This document shows, in pieces, positions 5,971-13,069 of a stretch of DNA of 15,370 nt; within the stretch, counting starts at the first letter, position 1, and each line of letters begins with the position of its first letter. The notes beneath the pieces are model-generated. The model did not search any database, was not told the DNA's origin, and saw nothing but the letters and a program-made list of their open reading frames with translations. Where the stretch lies: positions 1 through 15,370 of the forward strand of contig DAOWEP010000099.1 in the NCBI GenBank assembly GCA_030638455.1, given 5' to 3'. The translations under genes were made by a program, and so were the position numbers. The stretch comes from Gammaproteobacteria bacterium (GTDB lineage Bacteria; Pseudomonadota; Gammaproteobacteria; DAOWEP01).

Positions 5971-6480
5971 TTAACCAAGTATTTCTTCAACCTTCTTGCC
6001 ACGTTTATCTGCAATAGACTGTGGTGATGCCATTTCAGACAAACCGCGAATAGTGGCTCTAACTACATTAATTGGATTACGTGAACCAATGCATTTGGCA
6101 AGTACGTTATGAACACCAACAACCTCAAAAACTGCGCGCATGGCGCCACCCGCAATAATCCCGGTACCATCAGAGGCAGGTTGCATGTAGACCTTGCTTG
6201 CGCCATGGGTTGACGTCAAAGCATATTGCAATGTGCCATTGTCCAGATCAATCTTCTGGATGTTCTTGCGTGCTTTCTCCATCGCCTTCTGGATAGCAAG
6301 TGGAACCTCACGTGCCTTTCCATATCCAAAACCCACTTTACCATTTCCATCACCGACCACAGTCAATGCGGTAAATCCAAATTGGCGTCCGCCTTTTACT
6401 ACCTTGGCTACACGATTAACCGAAACCAGTTTCTCAAGTAAACCGTCGCTAGGACCTGATGATTCTTTATTTTTTGCCAT
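5971..6480 (-). CDS. rpsE: 30S ribosomal protein S5
   Basis: S5 (169 residues) acts in translational fidelity and at the mRNA entry site. The N-terminal double-stranded RNA-binding domain (about 14-77) contains KLVSVNRVAKVVKGGRQFGFTALTVVGDGNG, whose loop around residues 20-30 is where spectinomycin-resistance changes occur in E. coli. It shows no obvious deviation. The second domain contains GTGIIAGGAMRAVFEVVGVHNVLAKCIGSRNPINVVRAT. The start has AAGG five bases upstream and lies nine bases after the rplR stop. The stop TAA falls within a small TGGTTAACCA palindrome. Confidence 0.98.
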   Translation of the reverse strand: MAKNKESSGPSDGLLEKLVSVNRVAKVVKGGRQFGFTALTVVGDGNGKVGFGYGKAREVPLAIQKAMEKARKNIQKIDLDNGTLQYALTSTHGASKVYMQPASDGTGIIAGGAMRAVFEVVGVHNVLAKCIGSRNPINVVRATIRGLSEMASPQSIADKRGKKVEEILG

Positions 6481-6489
6481 GTCTGCCTT

Positions 6490-6843
6490 CTATATTTTCA
6501 ATCCATTCTCACGTGCAGCTTCTGCCAGAGCCTTGATGCGGCCGTGGTACCTGAAACCGGAACGATCAAATGCTACTTTACTGATACCCGCTTCTTTTGC
6601 TCTCTCTGCAATGGCCTTACCAATCGCCGATGCAGCATCAACATTACCTGTTGTCTTGATTGCACCACGAATCTTTGGGTCAACCGTAGATGCACTTGCT
6701 ACTACTTCGCTTCCCGTTGGGGCAATAATCTGGGCGTAAATATGCCGAGGCGTGCGAAATATACACAACCTGTGCTCACCCAACTCTCTAATCTTTGCAC
6801 GTGTTTTACGTGCGCGTCGTATACGTGATGCTTTTTTATCCAT
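6490..6843 (-). CDS. rplR: 50S ribosomal protein L18
   Basis: L18 (117 residues) binds 5S rRNA with L5 and L25 and joins it to the 50S central protuberance. It starts with the basic DKKASRIRRARKTRAKIRELG, followed by HRLCIFRTPRHIYAQII, the ASTVDPKIRG region and the C-terminal GISKVAFDRSGFRYHGRIKALAEAARENGLKI. Length equals the E. coli protein. The ATG is 12 nt after rplF with only AAGGG as a partial Shine-Dalgarno. Confidence 0.98.
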   Translation of the reverse strand: MDKKASRIRRARKTRAKIRELGEHRLCIFRTPRHIYAQIIAPTGSEVVASASTVDPKIRGAIKTTGNVDAASAIGKAIAERAKEAGISKVAFDRSGFRYHGRIKALAEAARENGLKI

Positions 6844-6855
6844 CGAATTAAACCC

Positions 6856-7389
6856 TTACTTCTTCTTGGCTTCTTTACGGACAACATGCTCGTCCGCATA
6901 ACGAACACCCTTGCCCTTGTATGGCTCAGGTGGGCGATAGGCCCTGATCTCTGCTGCTACCTGGCCTACCTTCTGTTTATCAATACCTTTAACGATAATT
7001 TCTGTCTGACTTGGTGTTTCAACCGTAACTCCTTCCGGAATTTCATAATTGACAGGGTGTGAAAAACCTAGCGTCAGATTCACAACCTTGCCTTGTACCT
7101 GCGCCCGGTAACCTACACCAATTAATTGAAGTTTCTTTTCAAACCCCTGAGTAACACCGGTCACGATATTATTTACCACAGCACGCATAGTACCTGCCAT
7201 TGCATTGGATGCCTTGCCACCATCTCGCGCTGAGAACTTCAATTGGCCTTCATCCTGTTTTATATCAACTGCGTTATGAACATCATAGGAAAACGCTCCC
7301 TTTGGCCCTTTGACGTTAACAGCATTGCCACTTATGACAACTTCCACACCCGAAGGTATGACAACCGGACTATTCGCAATTCTGGACAT
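6856..7389 (-). CDS. rplF: 50S ribosomal protein L6
   Basis: L6 (177 residues) lies near the factor-binding site of the 50S subunit. Two repeated domains are visible: the first with SRIANSPVVIPSGVEVVISGNAVNVKGPKG (about 2-31), the second with LIGVGYRAQVQGKVVNLTLGFSHPVNYEIPEGV (about 88-120) and the family signature PPEPYKGKGVRYADEHV near the C-terminus, followed by RKEAKKK. Length equals the E. coli protein. AAGGAAACAGG precedes the ATG. An 83-nt AT-rich gap separates it from rpsH. Confidence 0.98.
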   Translation of the reverse strand: MSRIANSPVVIPSGVEVVISGNAVNVKGPKGAFSYDVHNAVDIKQDEGQLKFSARDGGKASNAMAGTMRAVVNNIVTGVTQGFEKKLQLIGVGYRAQVQGKVVNLTLGFSHPVNYEIPEGVTVETPSQTEIIVKGIDKQKVGQVAAEIRAYRPPEPYKGKGVRYADEHVVRKEAKKK

Positions 7390-7448
7390 CTTCTTTTACC
7401 TGTTTCCTTAAAACGTTTGGCAACAACTTAACGGTAAATATTATTCGT

Positions 7449-7475
7449 AACTATTTACTTATAACTACTTATTTA
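7449..7475. repeat. imperfect AT-rich repeat just after rpsH
   Basis: AACTATTTACTTATA is followed by AACTACTTATTTA, which ends at the rpsH stop codon. The first copy shares ACTATTTACT with the tandem repeat in the rpsD-rpoA gap. It is low in complexity and could have arisen by slippage; no stable hairpin is formed. Confidence 0.35.
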
Positions 7476-7865
7476 GATAACTGTACAAAGCACCTCGCCA
7501 CCTTGTCCGGCAGCACGGGCGGCACGATCTGTCATAACGCCCTGCGAGGTTGAAATTATTGCAACACCCAGACCAGCATTTACCTTAGGCAGCTCATCCT
7601 TGCCCCTGAAAATTCTCAGGCCAGGCTTGCTAACACGCTTGATCTTGTCGATCACAGGCTTGCCCTGGTAATAACGTAGAACGATACTTAATACCGGCTT
7701 TACGTCGCCTTCTACTGAAAAATCTTCAATATAGCCTTCTGCCTTCAGCACCCTGGCAATTTCCATCTTCTTTGTAGATGAAGACATTTGCACCTGTGCC
7801 TTTTTTGCAGATTGCCCGTTACGTATACGGGTCAGCATATCTGCTATAGGGTCTGTCATACTCAT
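7473..7865 (-). CDS. rpsH: 30S ribosomal protein S8
   Basis: S8 (130 residues) is a primary 16S rRNA binder and, in E. coli, the translational repressor of the spc operon. It opens MSMTDPIADMLTRIRNGQ and has the conserved C-terminal segment RVSKPGLRIFRGKDELPKV, GLGVAIISTSQGVMTDRAARAAGQGGEVLCTVI. Length equals E. coli. The first of two nearby ATGs is chosen because the E. coli protein also starts MSM, and GGGAG lies nine bases upstream. It follows rpsN by 66 nt. Whether S8 regulates rplE here as in E. coli cannot be judged without folding the rplX-rplE gap. Confidence 0.98.
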   Translation of the reverse strand: MSMTDPIADMLTRIRNGQSAKKAQVQMSSSTKKMEIARVLKAEGYIEDFSVEGDVKPVLSIVLRYYQGKPVIDKIKRVSKPGLRIFRGKDELPKVNAGLGVAIISTSQGVMTDRAARAAGQGGEVLCTVI

Positions 7866-7931
7866 TATCTAAAACTCCCGGCGTCTATTCGCCAAAATTT
7901 CTTTGTTACCAATCTTTTATTACCAAGCATG

Positions 7932-8237
7932 TTACCAGCTAGCCAGATGCAGCCCGGGAATATCCCCGCGCATGGCAGCTTCTCTTAATTTAGTACGCGC
8001 TAAACCAAATTTACGATAATATCCATGCGGTCTTCCGGTAATCCGACACCGGTTACGCAGTCTCGAAGGGCTTGCATTACGAGGCATGGCCTGCAACTTG
8101 TTAACAGCCTGCTCACGATCTTCATCGCTGGTATTGTGATCTTTGATCGCGGCTCTTAACGCATCACGTTTTGCAGCGTATTTTTTCACCATTTGTTCGC
8201 GTTTCTTTTCGCGATTGATCATACACATTTTGGCCAT
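7932..8237 (-). CDS. rpsN: 30S ribosomal protein S14, long zinc-free (C-) type
   Basis: S14 (101 residues) assembles into the head of the 30S subunit. The protein has the long form with the inserted helix region (DALRAAIKDHNTSDEDREQAVNKLQAMPRN, about 25-54) and lacks paired CxxC motifs, so it is the zinc-independent type usual in gammaproteobacteria. The C-terminal RNRCRITGRPHGYYRKFGLARTKLREAAMRGDIPGLHLASW is the conserved core. AAGGA lies upstream of the ATG. Its zinc-free type contrasts with the cysteine-bearing S4 of this same gene block. Confidence 0.98.
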   Translation of the reverse strand: MAKMCMINREKKREQMVKKYAAKRDALRAAIKDHNTSDEDREQAVNKLQAMPRNASPSRLRNRCRITGRPHGYYRKFGLARTKLREAAMRGDIPGLHLASW

Positions 8238-8275
8238 ATCTTAATCCTTAGCTTTTGGATAATTATTCTTGAATA

Positions 8276-8812
8276 TCAGTTCTTAAACGGAAATTTAAAG
8301 GCAGATAACAATGCACGGCCTTCTTCATTGGTACGCGCAGTAGTAGTAATATTGATATCCATACCTCTCAACGCATCAATCTTATCGTAATCTATTTCCG
8401 GAAAAATAATCTGCTCTGTAACACCCATGCTGTAATTACCGCGACCATCAAATGATTTCGCATTCATACCACGGAAATCACGAATACGCGGGATAGCAAC
8501 ACTGATCAGACGATCAAGAAACTCATACATCTTTTCTCTACGCAATGTTACCTTGCAGCCTACTGGCCACCCTTCACGCACCTTAAAGGCAGCTTCTGAT
8601 TTACGTGCCATGCAGACAATCGGCTTTTGGCCCGCAATCTGGATCATGTCTTTAACTGCATGCTCCATCACCTTTTTATCACCAATTGCTTCTCCCACAC
8701 CCATATTAATAGTGATCTTGGATATGCGGGGAACCTGCATAACGTTACATCCCAGCTCCTTTTGAAGCTGGTTAACTACCGTATTTTTGTAAAATTCCTG
8801 CAATCTAGCCAT
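8276..8812 (-). CDS. rplE: 50S ribosomal protein L5
   Basis: L5 (178 residues) binds 5S rRNA and contacts P-site tRNA and S13 across the subunit interface. Conserved blocks are VMQVPRISKITINMGVGEAIGDKK (about 24-47), GCKVTLRREKMYEFLDRLISVAIPRIRDFRG, SFDGRGNYSMGVTEQIIFPEIDYDKID and the C-terminal EEGRALLSAFKFPFKN. Length is that of E. coli within one residue. The Shine-Dalgarno is weak, and a 72-nt gap with a small hairpin separates it from rplX. In E. coli this junction is the S8 repressor site. Confidence 0.98.
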   Translation of the reverse strand: MARLQEFYKNTVVNQLQKELGCNVMQVPRISKITINMGVGEAIGDKKVMEHAVKDMIQIAGQKPIVCMARKSEAAFKVREGWPVGCKVTLRREKMYEFLDRLISVAIPRIRDFRGMNAKSFDGRGNYSMGVTEQIIFPEIDYDKIDALRGMDINITTTARTNEEGRALLSAFKFPFKN

Positions 8813-8850
8813 GTCTAATACTCATATCTTTCAAATTACTGTCTAGTGAC

Positions 8851-8873
8851 TAACGCTACCAATCCTGGCGTTA
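8851..8873. promoter_or_regulatory. hairpin in the rplX-rplE spacer
   Basis: TAACGC (8851-8856) and GCGTTA (8868-8873) form a perfect 6-bp stem with an 11-base loop, directly after the rplX stop codon and upstream of rplE. In E. coli S8 represses the spc operon by binding the mRNA at the start of rplE, so the position is suggestive. The stem is short and its likeness to the S8 binding helix of 16S rRNA was not established. Confidence 0.3.
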
Positions 8874-8884
8874 CCATTCATAAA

Positions 8885-9202
8885 TCAGGCATCCAATACT
8901 TCATTGTTGGACTTGAAATAACGTACTTTGCGACCATCTTCCAATGTACGTATCCCTATGCGATCTCCCTTCTCAGTAGCAGGGTTGTAATGCATTACAT
9001 TAGAAATAGCCAATGGCATCTCTTTTTCAACAATACCACCCTCAATACCTGCATTCGGATTAGGTTTGGTATGTTTCTTTGCCATATTAACATTCTCAAC
9101 CAACACACGTGAGTCCGGCGTTACGTTTAAAACAGTACCGCGCCGACCCTTGTCTTTTCCGGTCGTTACAATTACTTCATCACCTTTCTTTATTTTACGC
9201 AT
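8885..9202 (-). CDS. rplX: 50S ribosomal protein L24
   Basis: L24 (105 residues) is one of the initiator proteins of 50S assembly. The KOW motif is at KKGDEVIVTTGKDKGRRGTVLNV (about 4-26), followed by VLVENVNMAKKHTKPNPN and the basic C-terminal half RKVRYFKSNNEVLDA. The frame is open upstream to a TTG at 9238, but the ATG at 9202 is the true start: GGAG lies eight bases before it, the resulting MRKIKKGDEV matches the family, and the upstream TTG would overlap rplN. It follows rplN by 16 nt. Confidence 0.97.
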   Translation of the reverse strand: MRKIKKGDEVIVTTGKDKGRRGTVLNVTPDSRVLVENVNMAKKHTKPNPNAGIEGGIVEKEMPLAISNVMHYNPATEKGDRIGIRTLEDGRKVRYFKSNNEVLDA

Positions 9203-9218
9203 TCTCTTTACTCCAGCC

Positions 9219-9587
9219 TTATAGCACTTCTGGTGCAAGGGAAATGATTTTCATAAAACGCTCTGTACGCAATTCCCGGGTCACTGGTCCAAATATACGA
9301 GTACCAATAGGCTGTAACTGGCTGTTCAATATTACAGCTGCGTTACCATCAAAACGGATCAATGAACCGTCTGGACGTCGTACACCCTTGCGTGTGCGCA
9401 CCACCACTGCACTGTAAACCTCACCTTTTTTAACCTTGCCGCGTGGGATCGCCTCTTTTATGCTGACTTTTATAATATCACCAATACCCGCATACCTGCG
9501 GTGTGAACCACCCAACACCTTGATGCATTGTACGCGGCGCGCGCCACTGTTATCTGCCGCATCAAGAACTGTTTGCATCTGTATCAT
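9219..9587 (-). CDS. rplN: 50S ribosomal protein L14
   Basis: L14 (122 residues) binds 23S rRNA and forms intersubunit bridges. MIQMQTVLDAADNSGARRVQCIKVLGGSHRRYAGIGD opens the protein, GKVKKGEVYSAVVVRTRKGVRRPDGS and GTRIFGPVTRELRTERFMKIISLAPEVL close it. It is nearly identical to gammaproteobacterial L14. GGAAG precedes the ATG. It follows rpsQ by 53 nt; in E. coli this junction divides the S10 and spc operons. No clear terminator or promoter is seen in the gap. Confidence 0.98.
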   Translation of the reverse strand: MIQMQTVLDAADNSGARRVQCIKVLGGSHRRYAGIGDIIKVSIKEAIPRGKVKKGEVYSAVVVRTRKGVRRPDGSLIRFDGNAAVILNSQLQPIGTRIFGPVTRELRTERFMKIISLAPEVL

Positions 9588-9640
9588 GGTTTTCTTCCAA
9601 TTTTTTCAAATATTAAATCTGTATTAAAAATTCATCAGGA

Positions 9641-9922
9641 CTAGCTAACTACTTTCACAAGTCTCCATGATTTGCTTTTTGATACTGGACGACATTGCTG
9701 AACCATCACAATGTCACCCTCATTACATTCATTCGATTCATCATGAGCATGGATCTTGGTTGACTTATTAATGTATTTTCCATAAACAGGATGTTTTACC
9801 CTGCGCTCCAGTAAAACTGTAATAGTTTTATCCATTTTGTTACTAACCACTCGGCCAGAAACCATCCGTACAAGCTTGTCCGCACTCTTATCTGTGCTCT
9901 TCTCTGTACTAACGTCGCTCAT
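9641..9922 (-). CDS. rpsQ: 30S ribosomal protein S17 with extended N-terminus
   Basis: S17 (93 residues) is a primary 16S rRNA-binding protein with an OB fold. The core GRVVSNKMDKTITVLLERRVKHPVYGKYINKSTK starts at residue 23 and ends CRPVSKSKSWRLVKVVS. Compared with E. coli the N-terminus is about 13 residues longer and consists of three S-x-x-K units (5-16). The ATG at 9922 is taken because it overlaps the rpmC stop as TAATG, the same junction type as rplP-rpmC, and AGCAGG lies upstream. The internal Met20 is a less likely start. Confidence 0.95.
   Translation of the reverse strand: MSDVSTEKSTDKSADKLVRMVSGRVVSNKMDKTITVLLERRVKHPVYGKYINKSTKIHAHDESNECNEGDIVMVQQCRPVSKSKSWRLVKVVS
9875..9910 (-). 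repeat. three 12-bp degenerate tandem repeats in rpsQ
   Basis: Codons 5-16 of rpsQ encode STEK, STDK and SADK in tandem. The DNA units are AGTACAGAGAAG, AGCACAGATAAG and AGTGCGGACAAG. Differences are mostly at third positions, so the duplication is not recent or its protein sequence is maintained. Confidence 0.65.
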
Positions 9923-10122
9923 TATGCATTACCTGCTCTGGTTTTTTCGTTTATTACTGTCTTGACGCGCGCAATGTTACGTCTCACCTTCATTAACTGA
10001 TCAGACTTGGTTAATTGACCTGTTCCTCTCTGCATCCGCAGATTAAACTGTTCACGCAACAAGCCATGTAATTCCTTATTCAGCTCGTCCATATTCTTTT
10101 GTCTGAATTCTTCAGCTTTCAT
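9922..10122 (-). CDS. rpmC: 50S ribosomal protein L29
   Basis: L29 (66 residues) is a two-helix protein at the polypeptide exit tunnel, near the binding site for trigger factor. MKAEEFRQKNMDELNKELHGLLREQFNLRMQRGTGQL and KVRRNIARVKTVINEK are the conserved parts. The start overlaps the rplP stop by one base (TAATG), and its own stop overlaps the rpsQ start in the same way, so the three genes are translationally linked. Confidence 0.97.
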   Translation of the reverse strand: MKAEEFRQKNMDELNKELHGLLREQFNLRMQRGTGQLTKSDQLMKVRRNIARVKTVINEKTRAGNA

Positions 10123-10535
10123 TACATCACCGTTCGGGTTACAAAAGTTGTTTTAATAGGTAATTTTGCACTGGCCAGACGGAAAGCTTCGCGTGCTACA
10201 TCCTCAGTTACGCCTTCCATTTCGTACAACATACTGCCTGGTTGTACCAGTGACACCCAATATTCCACATTACCCTTACCTTTACCCTGCCTGACTTCAA
10301 GTGGCTTTTTGGTAATTGGCTTATCTGGAAAAACACGAATCCAGATCTTTCCGCCACGCTTAATGTAACGTGTCATCGCACGACGAGCTGCCTCAATCTG
10401 TCTGGCTGTAATACGACCACGGTCAACTGCCTTCAGACCAAATTCGCCAAAACTGACTTTGCTACCCTTGATAGCAAAACCGCGGTTACGGCCCTTCATC
10501 TGCTTACGAAATTTTGTTCTCTTTGGCTGTAACAT
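10122..10535 (-). CDS. rplP: 50S ribosomal protein L16
   Basis: L16 (137 residues) organises the A-site region of the 50S subunit. MLQPKRTKFRKQMKGRNRG opens it, FGLKAVDRGRITARQIEAARRAMTRYIKRGGKIWIRVFPDKPITKKP is the central core, and LPIKTTFVTRTVM closes it. The Arg in EVRQGKGKGNVEYWV corresponds to E. coli Arg81, hydroxylated there by YcfD. The protein is one residue longer than E. coli because of an insertion near residue 25. GGAG lies about 12 nt upstream of the ATG. It follows rpsC by 16 nt. Confidence 0.98.
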   Translation of the reverse strand: MLQPKRTKFRKQMKGRNRGFAIKGSKVSFGEFGLKAVDRGRITARQIEAARRAMTRYIKRGGKIWIRVFPDKPITKKPLEVRQGKGKGNVEYWVSLVQPGSMLYEMEGVTEDVAREAFRLASAKLPIKTTFVTRTVM

Positions 10536-10551
10536 ACGCTAACAAACTCCG

Positions 10552-11229
10552 TTAACCAGCAGTCGCTGTTTTGGCAGCGCCGGTTTCAGCTGGTTCTTCT
10601 GTATTAAAAACTTCACCTTTATAAATCCATACCTTGATACCAATAATTCCATAAGTGGTGTTGGCCTCTGCGGTACCATAATCAATATCCGCACGTAAGG
10701 TATGTAGTGGCACCCGACCTTCACGATACCATTCGCTACGAGCAATCTCAGCACCATTCAACCTGCCGCCAACATTGATCTTGATGCCTTTAGCACCAAT
10801 ACGCATTGCATTGGTAACGGTACGCTTCATGGCACGACGAAACATGATACGGCGCTCCAGTTGCTGCGCTACACTTTCGGCCACCAACTGGGCATCCAGC
10901 TCAGGTTTGCGAATTTCTTCTATATTTACAGTAACGGGCACACCCATCATACTGCTGAGCTTCTTGCGTAAAGATTCAATATCTTCACCCTTTTTGCCTA
11001 TTACCATGCCAGGCCTCGCGGTATGGATAGTAATGTGCGCACTACGTGCAGGGCGCTCAATCTGAATTCTGCTTACGGAAGCCTGTTTTAATTTGTTACG
11101 CAGGTATTCACGTACCTTTAAATCCTGCTCAAGGTTGTCTGCAAAATCCCTGCCTTCGGCAAACCACTTGGATGTCCAATCCTTGGATATACCCAGCCTG
11201 AACCCTGTAGGATGTACTTTCTGACCCAT
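10552..11229 (-). CDS. rpsC: 30S ribosomal protein S3
   Basis: S3 (225 residues) lines the mRNA entry tunnel with S4 and S5 and has helicase function. It begins MGQKVHPTGFRLGISKDWTS. The KH domain is at about 40-110, with RPGMVIGKKGEDIESLRKKL as the GxxG-type motif. The C-terminal domain has QLERRIMFRRAMKRTV and GAEIARSEWYREGRVPLHTLRADIDYG. The tail ends ETGAAKTATAG. The frame is open to a TTG at 11259, but the ATG at 11229 is chosen: GAGGAG lies nine bases before it and MGQKVHP is the universal N-terminus. It follows rplV by 16 nt. Confidence 0.97.
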   Translation of the reverse strand: MGQKVHPTGFRLGISKDWTSKWFAEGRDFADNLEQDLKVREYLRNKLKQASVSRIQIERPARSAHITIHTARPGMVIGKKGEDIESLRKKLSSMMGVPVTVNIEEIRKPELDAQLVAESVAQQLERRIMFRRAMKRTVTNAMRIGAKGIKINVGGRLNGAEIARSEWYREGRVPLHTLRADIDYGTAEANTTYGIIGIKVWIYKGEVFNTEEPAETGAAKTATAG

Positions 11230-11245
11230 TCCAGATCTCTCCTCG

Positions 11246-11578
11246 TTAAGATTCTGCAACCATCACAGTAATGTGACTGCTGCGTTTAAGAACTTTTGTT
11301 CCGCGCCCTTTTGCGCGCGCCCGCCATCGTTTCTGTGTGCGACCTTCGTCTACACAAATACTTTTTACCTGTAGCTCATCTATATCAGCGCCATCATTGT
11401 GCTCGGCGTTGGCAATTGCAGATTCAAGTACCTTTTTAATAATCGCTGCTGCCTTTTTATTGCTAAAGGTCAACAATTCCAGTGCTTTTTCAACTGGCAT
11501 ATTGCGAATCTGATCTGCAACCAGCCGACCCTTCTGGGCCGATATCTGAACATGTTTCAATTTTGCATAGGTTCCCAT
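11246..11578 (-). CDS. rplV: 50S ribosomal protein L22
   Basis: L22 (110 residues) spans the exit tunnel with a long beta hairpin. It opens AKLKHVQISAQKGRLVADQIRNMPVEKALELLTFSNKKAA and has the NAEHNDGADIDELQVKSI region; the tunnel hairpin lies at about 80-98 (GRTQKRWRARAKGRGTKVLKR), the segment where macrolide-resistance changes occur in other bacteria. No deviation stands out. AGGAG lies seven bases upstream of the ATG and directly after the rpsS stop, giving a 12-nt gap. Confidence 0.98.
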   Translation of the reverse strand: MGTYAKLKHVQISAQKGRLVADQIRNMPVEKALELLTFSNKKAAAIIKKVLESAIANAEHNDGADIDELQVKSICVDEGRTQKRWRARAKGRGTKVLKRSSHITVMVAES

Positions 11579-11590
11579 CTCAGCGCTCCT

Positions 11591-11863
11591 TTACTTTGCC
11601 TTGCGATCGCCGGAGTGCCCTCTGAATGTACGGGTTACCGCAAATTCACCGAGCTTGTGCCCAACCATGTTCTCATTAATCAGAACAGGTACATGCTGAC
11701 GTCCGTTATGTACTGCAATTGTCAACCCAACCATATCCGGGCTAATCATTGAACGTCTGGACCAGGTCTTAATTGGCCTTCTGTTATTTGTTGCAACCGC
11801 TTCATTTACCTTCTTCACAAGATGAAGGTCAATAAATGGTCCTTTTTTTATTGAACGTGGCAC
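11591..11863 (-). CDS. rpsS: 30S ribosomal protein S19
   Basis: S19 (90 residues) sits with S13 in the head of the 30S subunit. PRSIKKGPFIDLHLVKKV, KTWSRRSMISPDMVGLTIAVHNGRQHVPVLINENMVGHKLGEFAVTRTFRGH are near-identical to gammaproteobacterial S19. The codon at the conserved start position (11861-11863) is GTG; AGAGG lies about 11 bases upstream. There is no in-frame ATG that fits better. It follows rplB by 19 nt. Confidence 0.97.
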   Translation of the reverse strand: MPRSIKKGPFIDLHLVKKVNEAVATNNRRPIKTWSRRSMISPDMVGLTIAVHNGRQHVPVLINENMVGHKLGEFAVTRTFRGHSGDRKAK

Positions 11864-11882
11864 TATGCTTTACCTCTGTCCG

Positions 11883-12710
11883 CTATTTCTTGTTACGACG
11901 ACGAACAATCATATTGTCCGTCCGTTTATTACTACGTGTCTTATAACCCTTGGTAGGCATGCCCCATGGAGATACAGGATGACGACCACCAGAAGTACGT
12001 CCTTCACCACCACCATGTGGGTGATCTACCGGATTCATTGCAACTCCACGCACGGTCGGCCTTACGCCACGCCAGCGCTTGGCGCCAGCCTTACCCAGTT
12101 TACGCAGGCTGTGTTCAGTGTTGCCCACTTCACCTACGGTGGCCTTGCATTCTGCAAGCACCTTGCGCATTTCACCAGAACGCAAACGAACGGTTGCATA
12201 AGCACCTTCGCGCGCAACCAGCTGGACACTTGCTCCTGCGCTACGCGCCATCTGAGCTCCCTTTCCAGGTTTCATTTCAATATTATGTATCAGCGTACCT
12301 ACAGGGATGTTACGCAATGGCAAGCAGTTGCCATTTTTGATCGGCGCATCAGCACCAGATATTATTTCGTCTCCCACCTTAATATTTTTTGGGGAAATAA
12401 TGTAACGGCGCTCACCATCCACATATAACAACAATGCAATATTGGCAGTGCGATTTGGATCATACTCAATACGCTCAACCTTTGCTGGGACCCCGTCCTT
12501 GTCACGCTTGAAATCAATTATACGATAGCGCTGCTTATGCCCACCACCGACATGACGCGTGGTAATACGTCCGTTATTATTACGTCCACCCGACTTGTTC
12601 TTCTTTTCCAGCAGCGCAGCATGAGGCGCGCCCTTGTGCAGACCAGGTGTAACAACCTTTACAACGCCACGGCGTCCTGGTGATGTTGGTTTTACTTTTA
12701 CTAATGCCAT
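11883..12710 (-). CDS. rplB: 50S ribosomal protein L2
   Basis: L2 (275 residues) is a core 23S rRNA-binding protein required for subunit joining and near the peptidyl transferase centre. The N-terminal part has VKPTSPGRRGVVKV and the RNA-binding domain GRNNNGRITTRHVGGGHKQRYRIIDFKR (about 42-69). The C-terminal motif NPVDHPHGGGEGR (226-238) contains His230, the counterpart of E. coli His229. It ends RSNKRTDNMIVRRRNKK. A GAGA purine run precedes the ATG. A 56-nt AT-rich gap separates it from rplW; no promoter is obvious there. Confidence 0.99.
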   Translation of the reverse strand: MALVKVKPTSPGRRGVVKVVTPGLHKGAPHAALLEKKNKSGGRNNNGRITTRHVGGGHKQRYRIIDFKRDKDGVPAKVERIEYDPNRTANIALLLYVDGERRYIISPKNIKVGDEIISGADAPIKNGNCLPLRNIPVGTLIHNIEMKPGKGAQMARSAGASVQLVAREGAYATVRLRSGEMRKVLAECKATVGEVGNTEHSLRKLGKAGAKRWRGVRPTVRGVAMNPVDHPHGGGEGRTSGGRHPVSPWGMPTKGYKTRSNKRTDNMIVRRRNKK

Positions 12711-12766
12711 AATCTTTCTCTGCTAACTAAATTCTTTGGTACGTCTATATATTACAATAAATACTA

Positions 12767-13069
12767 CTAAGCGGACTCTGCGCCAGCGAAATCAATATCA
12801 TCGCCTTCGCGAAGCGTTACATATGCCTTTTTCCAGTCCTTACGACGCCCGATTGTTTGTGCAAAACGTCTTTTCTTGCCCTTAACATTCATTACCTGAA
12901 CCCCGGTAACATTTACCTTGAAAAGAAATTCGACGGCACTTTTAATTTCCTGCTTTGTAGCATTCGGTAAAACCTTGAAGGTAATCTGATTATTATTATC
13001 AGCTAACCTTGTGGTCTTCTCTGAAATATGCGGAGACAATAAAACCTTCATTAAGCGTTCCTGGTTCAT
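12767..13069 (-). CDS. rplW: 50S ribosomal protein L23
   Basis: L23 (100 residues) lies at the tunnel exit and is the docking site for trigger factor and SRP. MNQERLMKVLLSPHISEKTTRL aligns with the E. coli N-terminus, so the first ATG is used instead of the internal Met7. The core ATKQEIKSAVEFLFKVNVTGVQVMNVKGKKRRF and GRRKDWKKAYVTLREGDDIDF is conserved. The start overlaps the rplD stop by four bases (ATGA), with GGAGGAG about eight bases upstream, so translation is coupled to rplD. Confidence 0.97.
   Translation of the reverse strand: MNQERLMKVLLSPHISEKTTRLADNNNQITFKVLPNATKQEIKSAVEFLFKVNVTGVQVMNVKGKKRRFAQTIGRRKDWKKAYVTLREGDDIDFAGAESA

Noticed and set aside
5964..5981. Small palindrome TGGTTAACCA at the rpsE stop as a terminator
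   Set aside because: The palindrome has no loop, the T-run is missing, and transcription must continue into rpmD, rplO and secY.
11865..12428. Long plus-strand frame (187 codons) opposite rplB and similar frames opposite rpoA, rpsE and secY
   Set aside because: They are antisense shadows of highly conserved ribosomal genes; their composition (rich in Thr, Cys, His, Leu) resembles no protein and no ribosome binding site is present.
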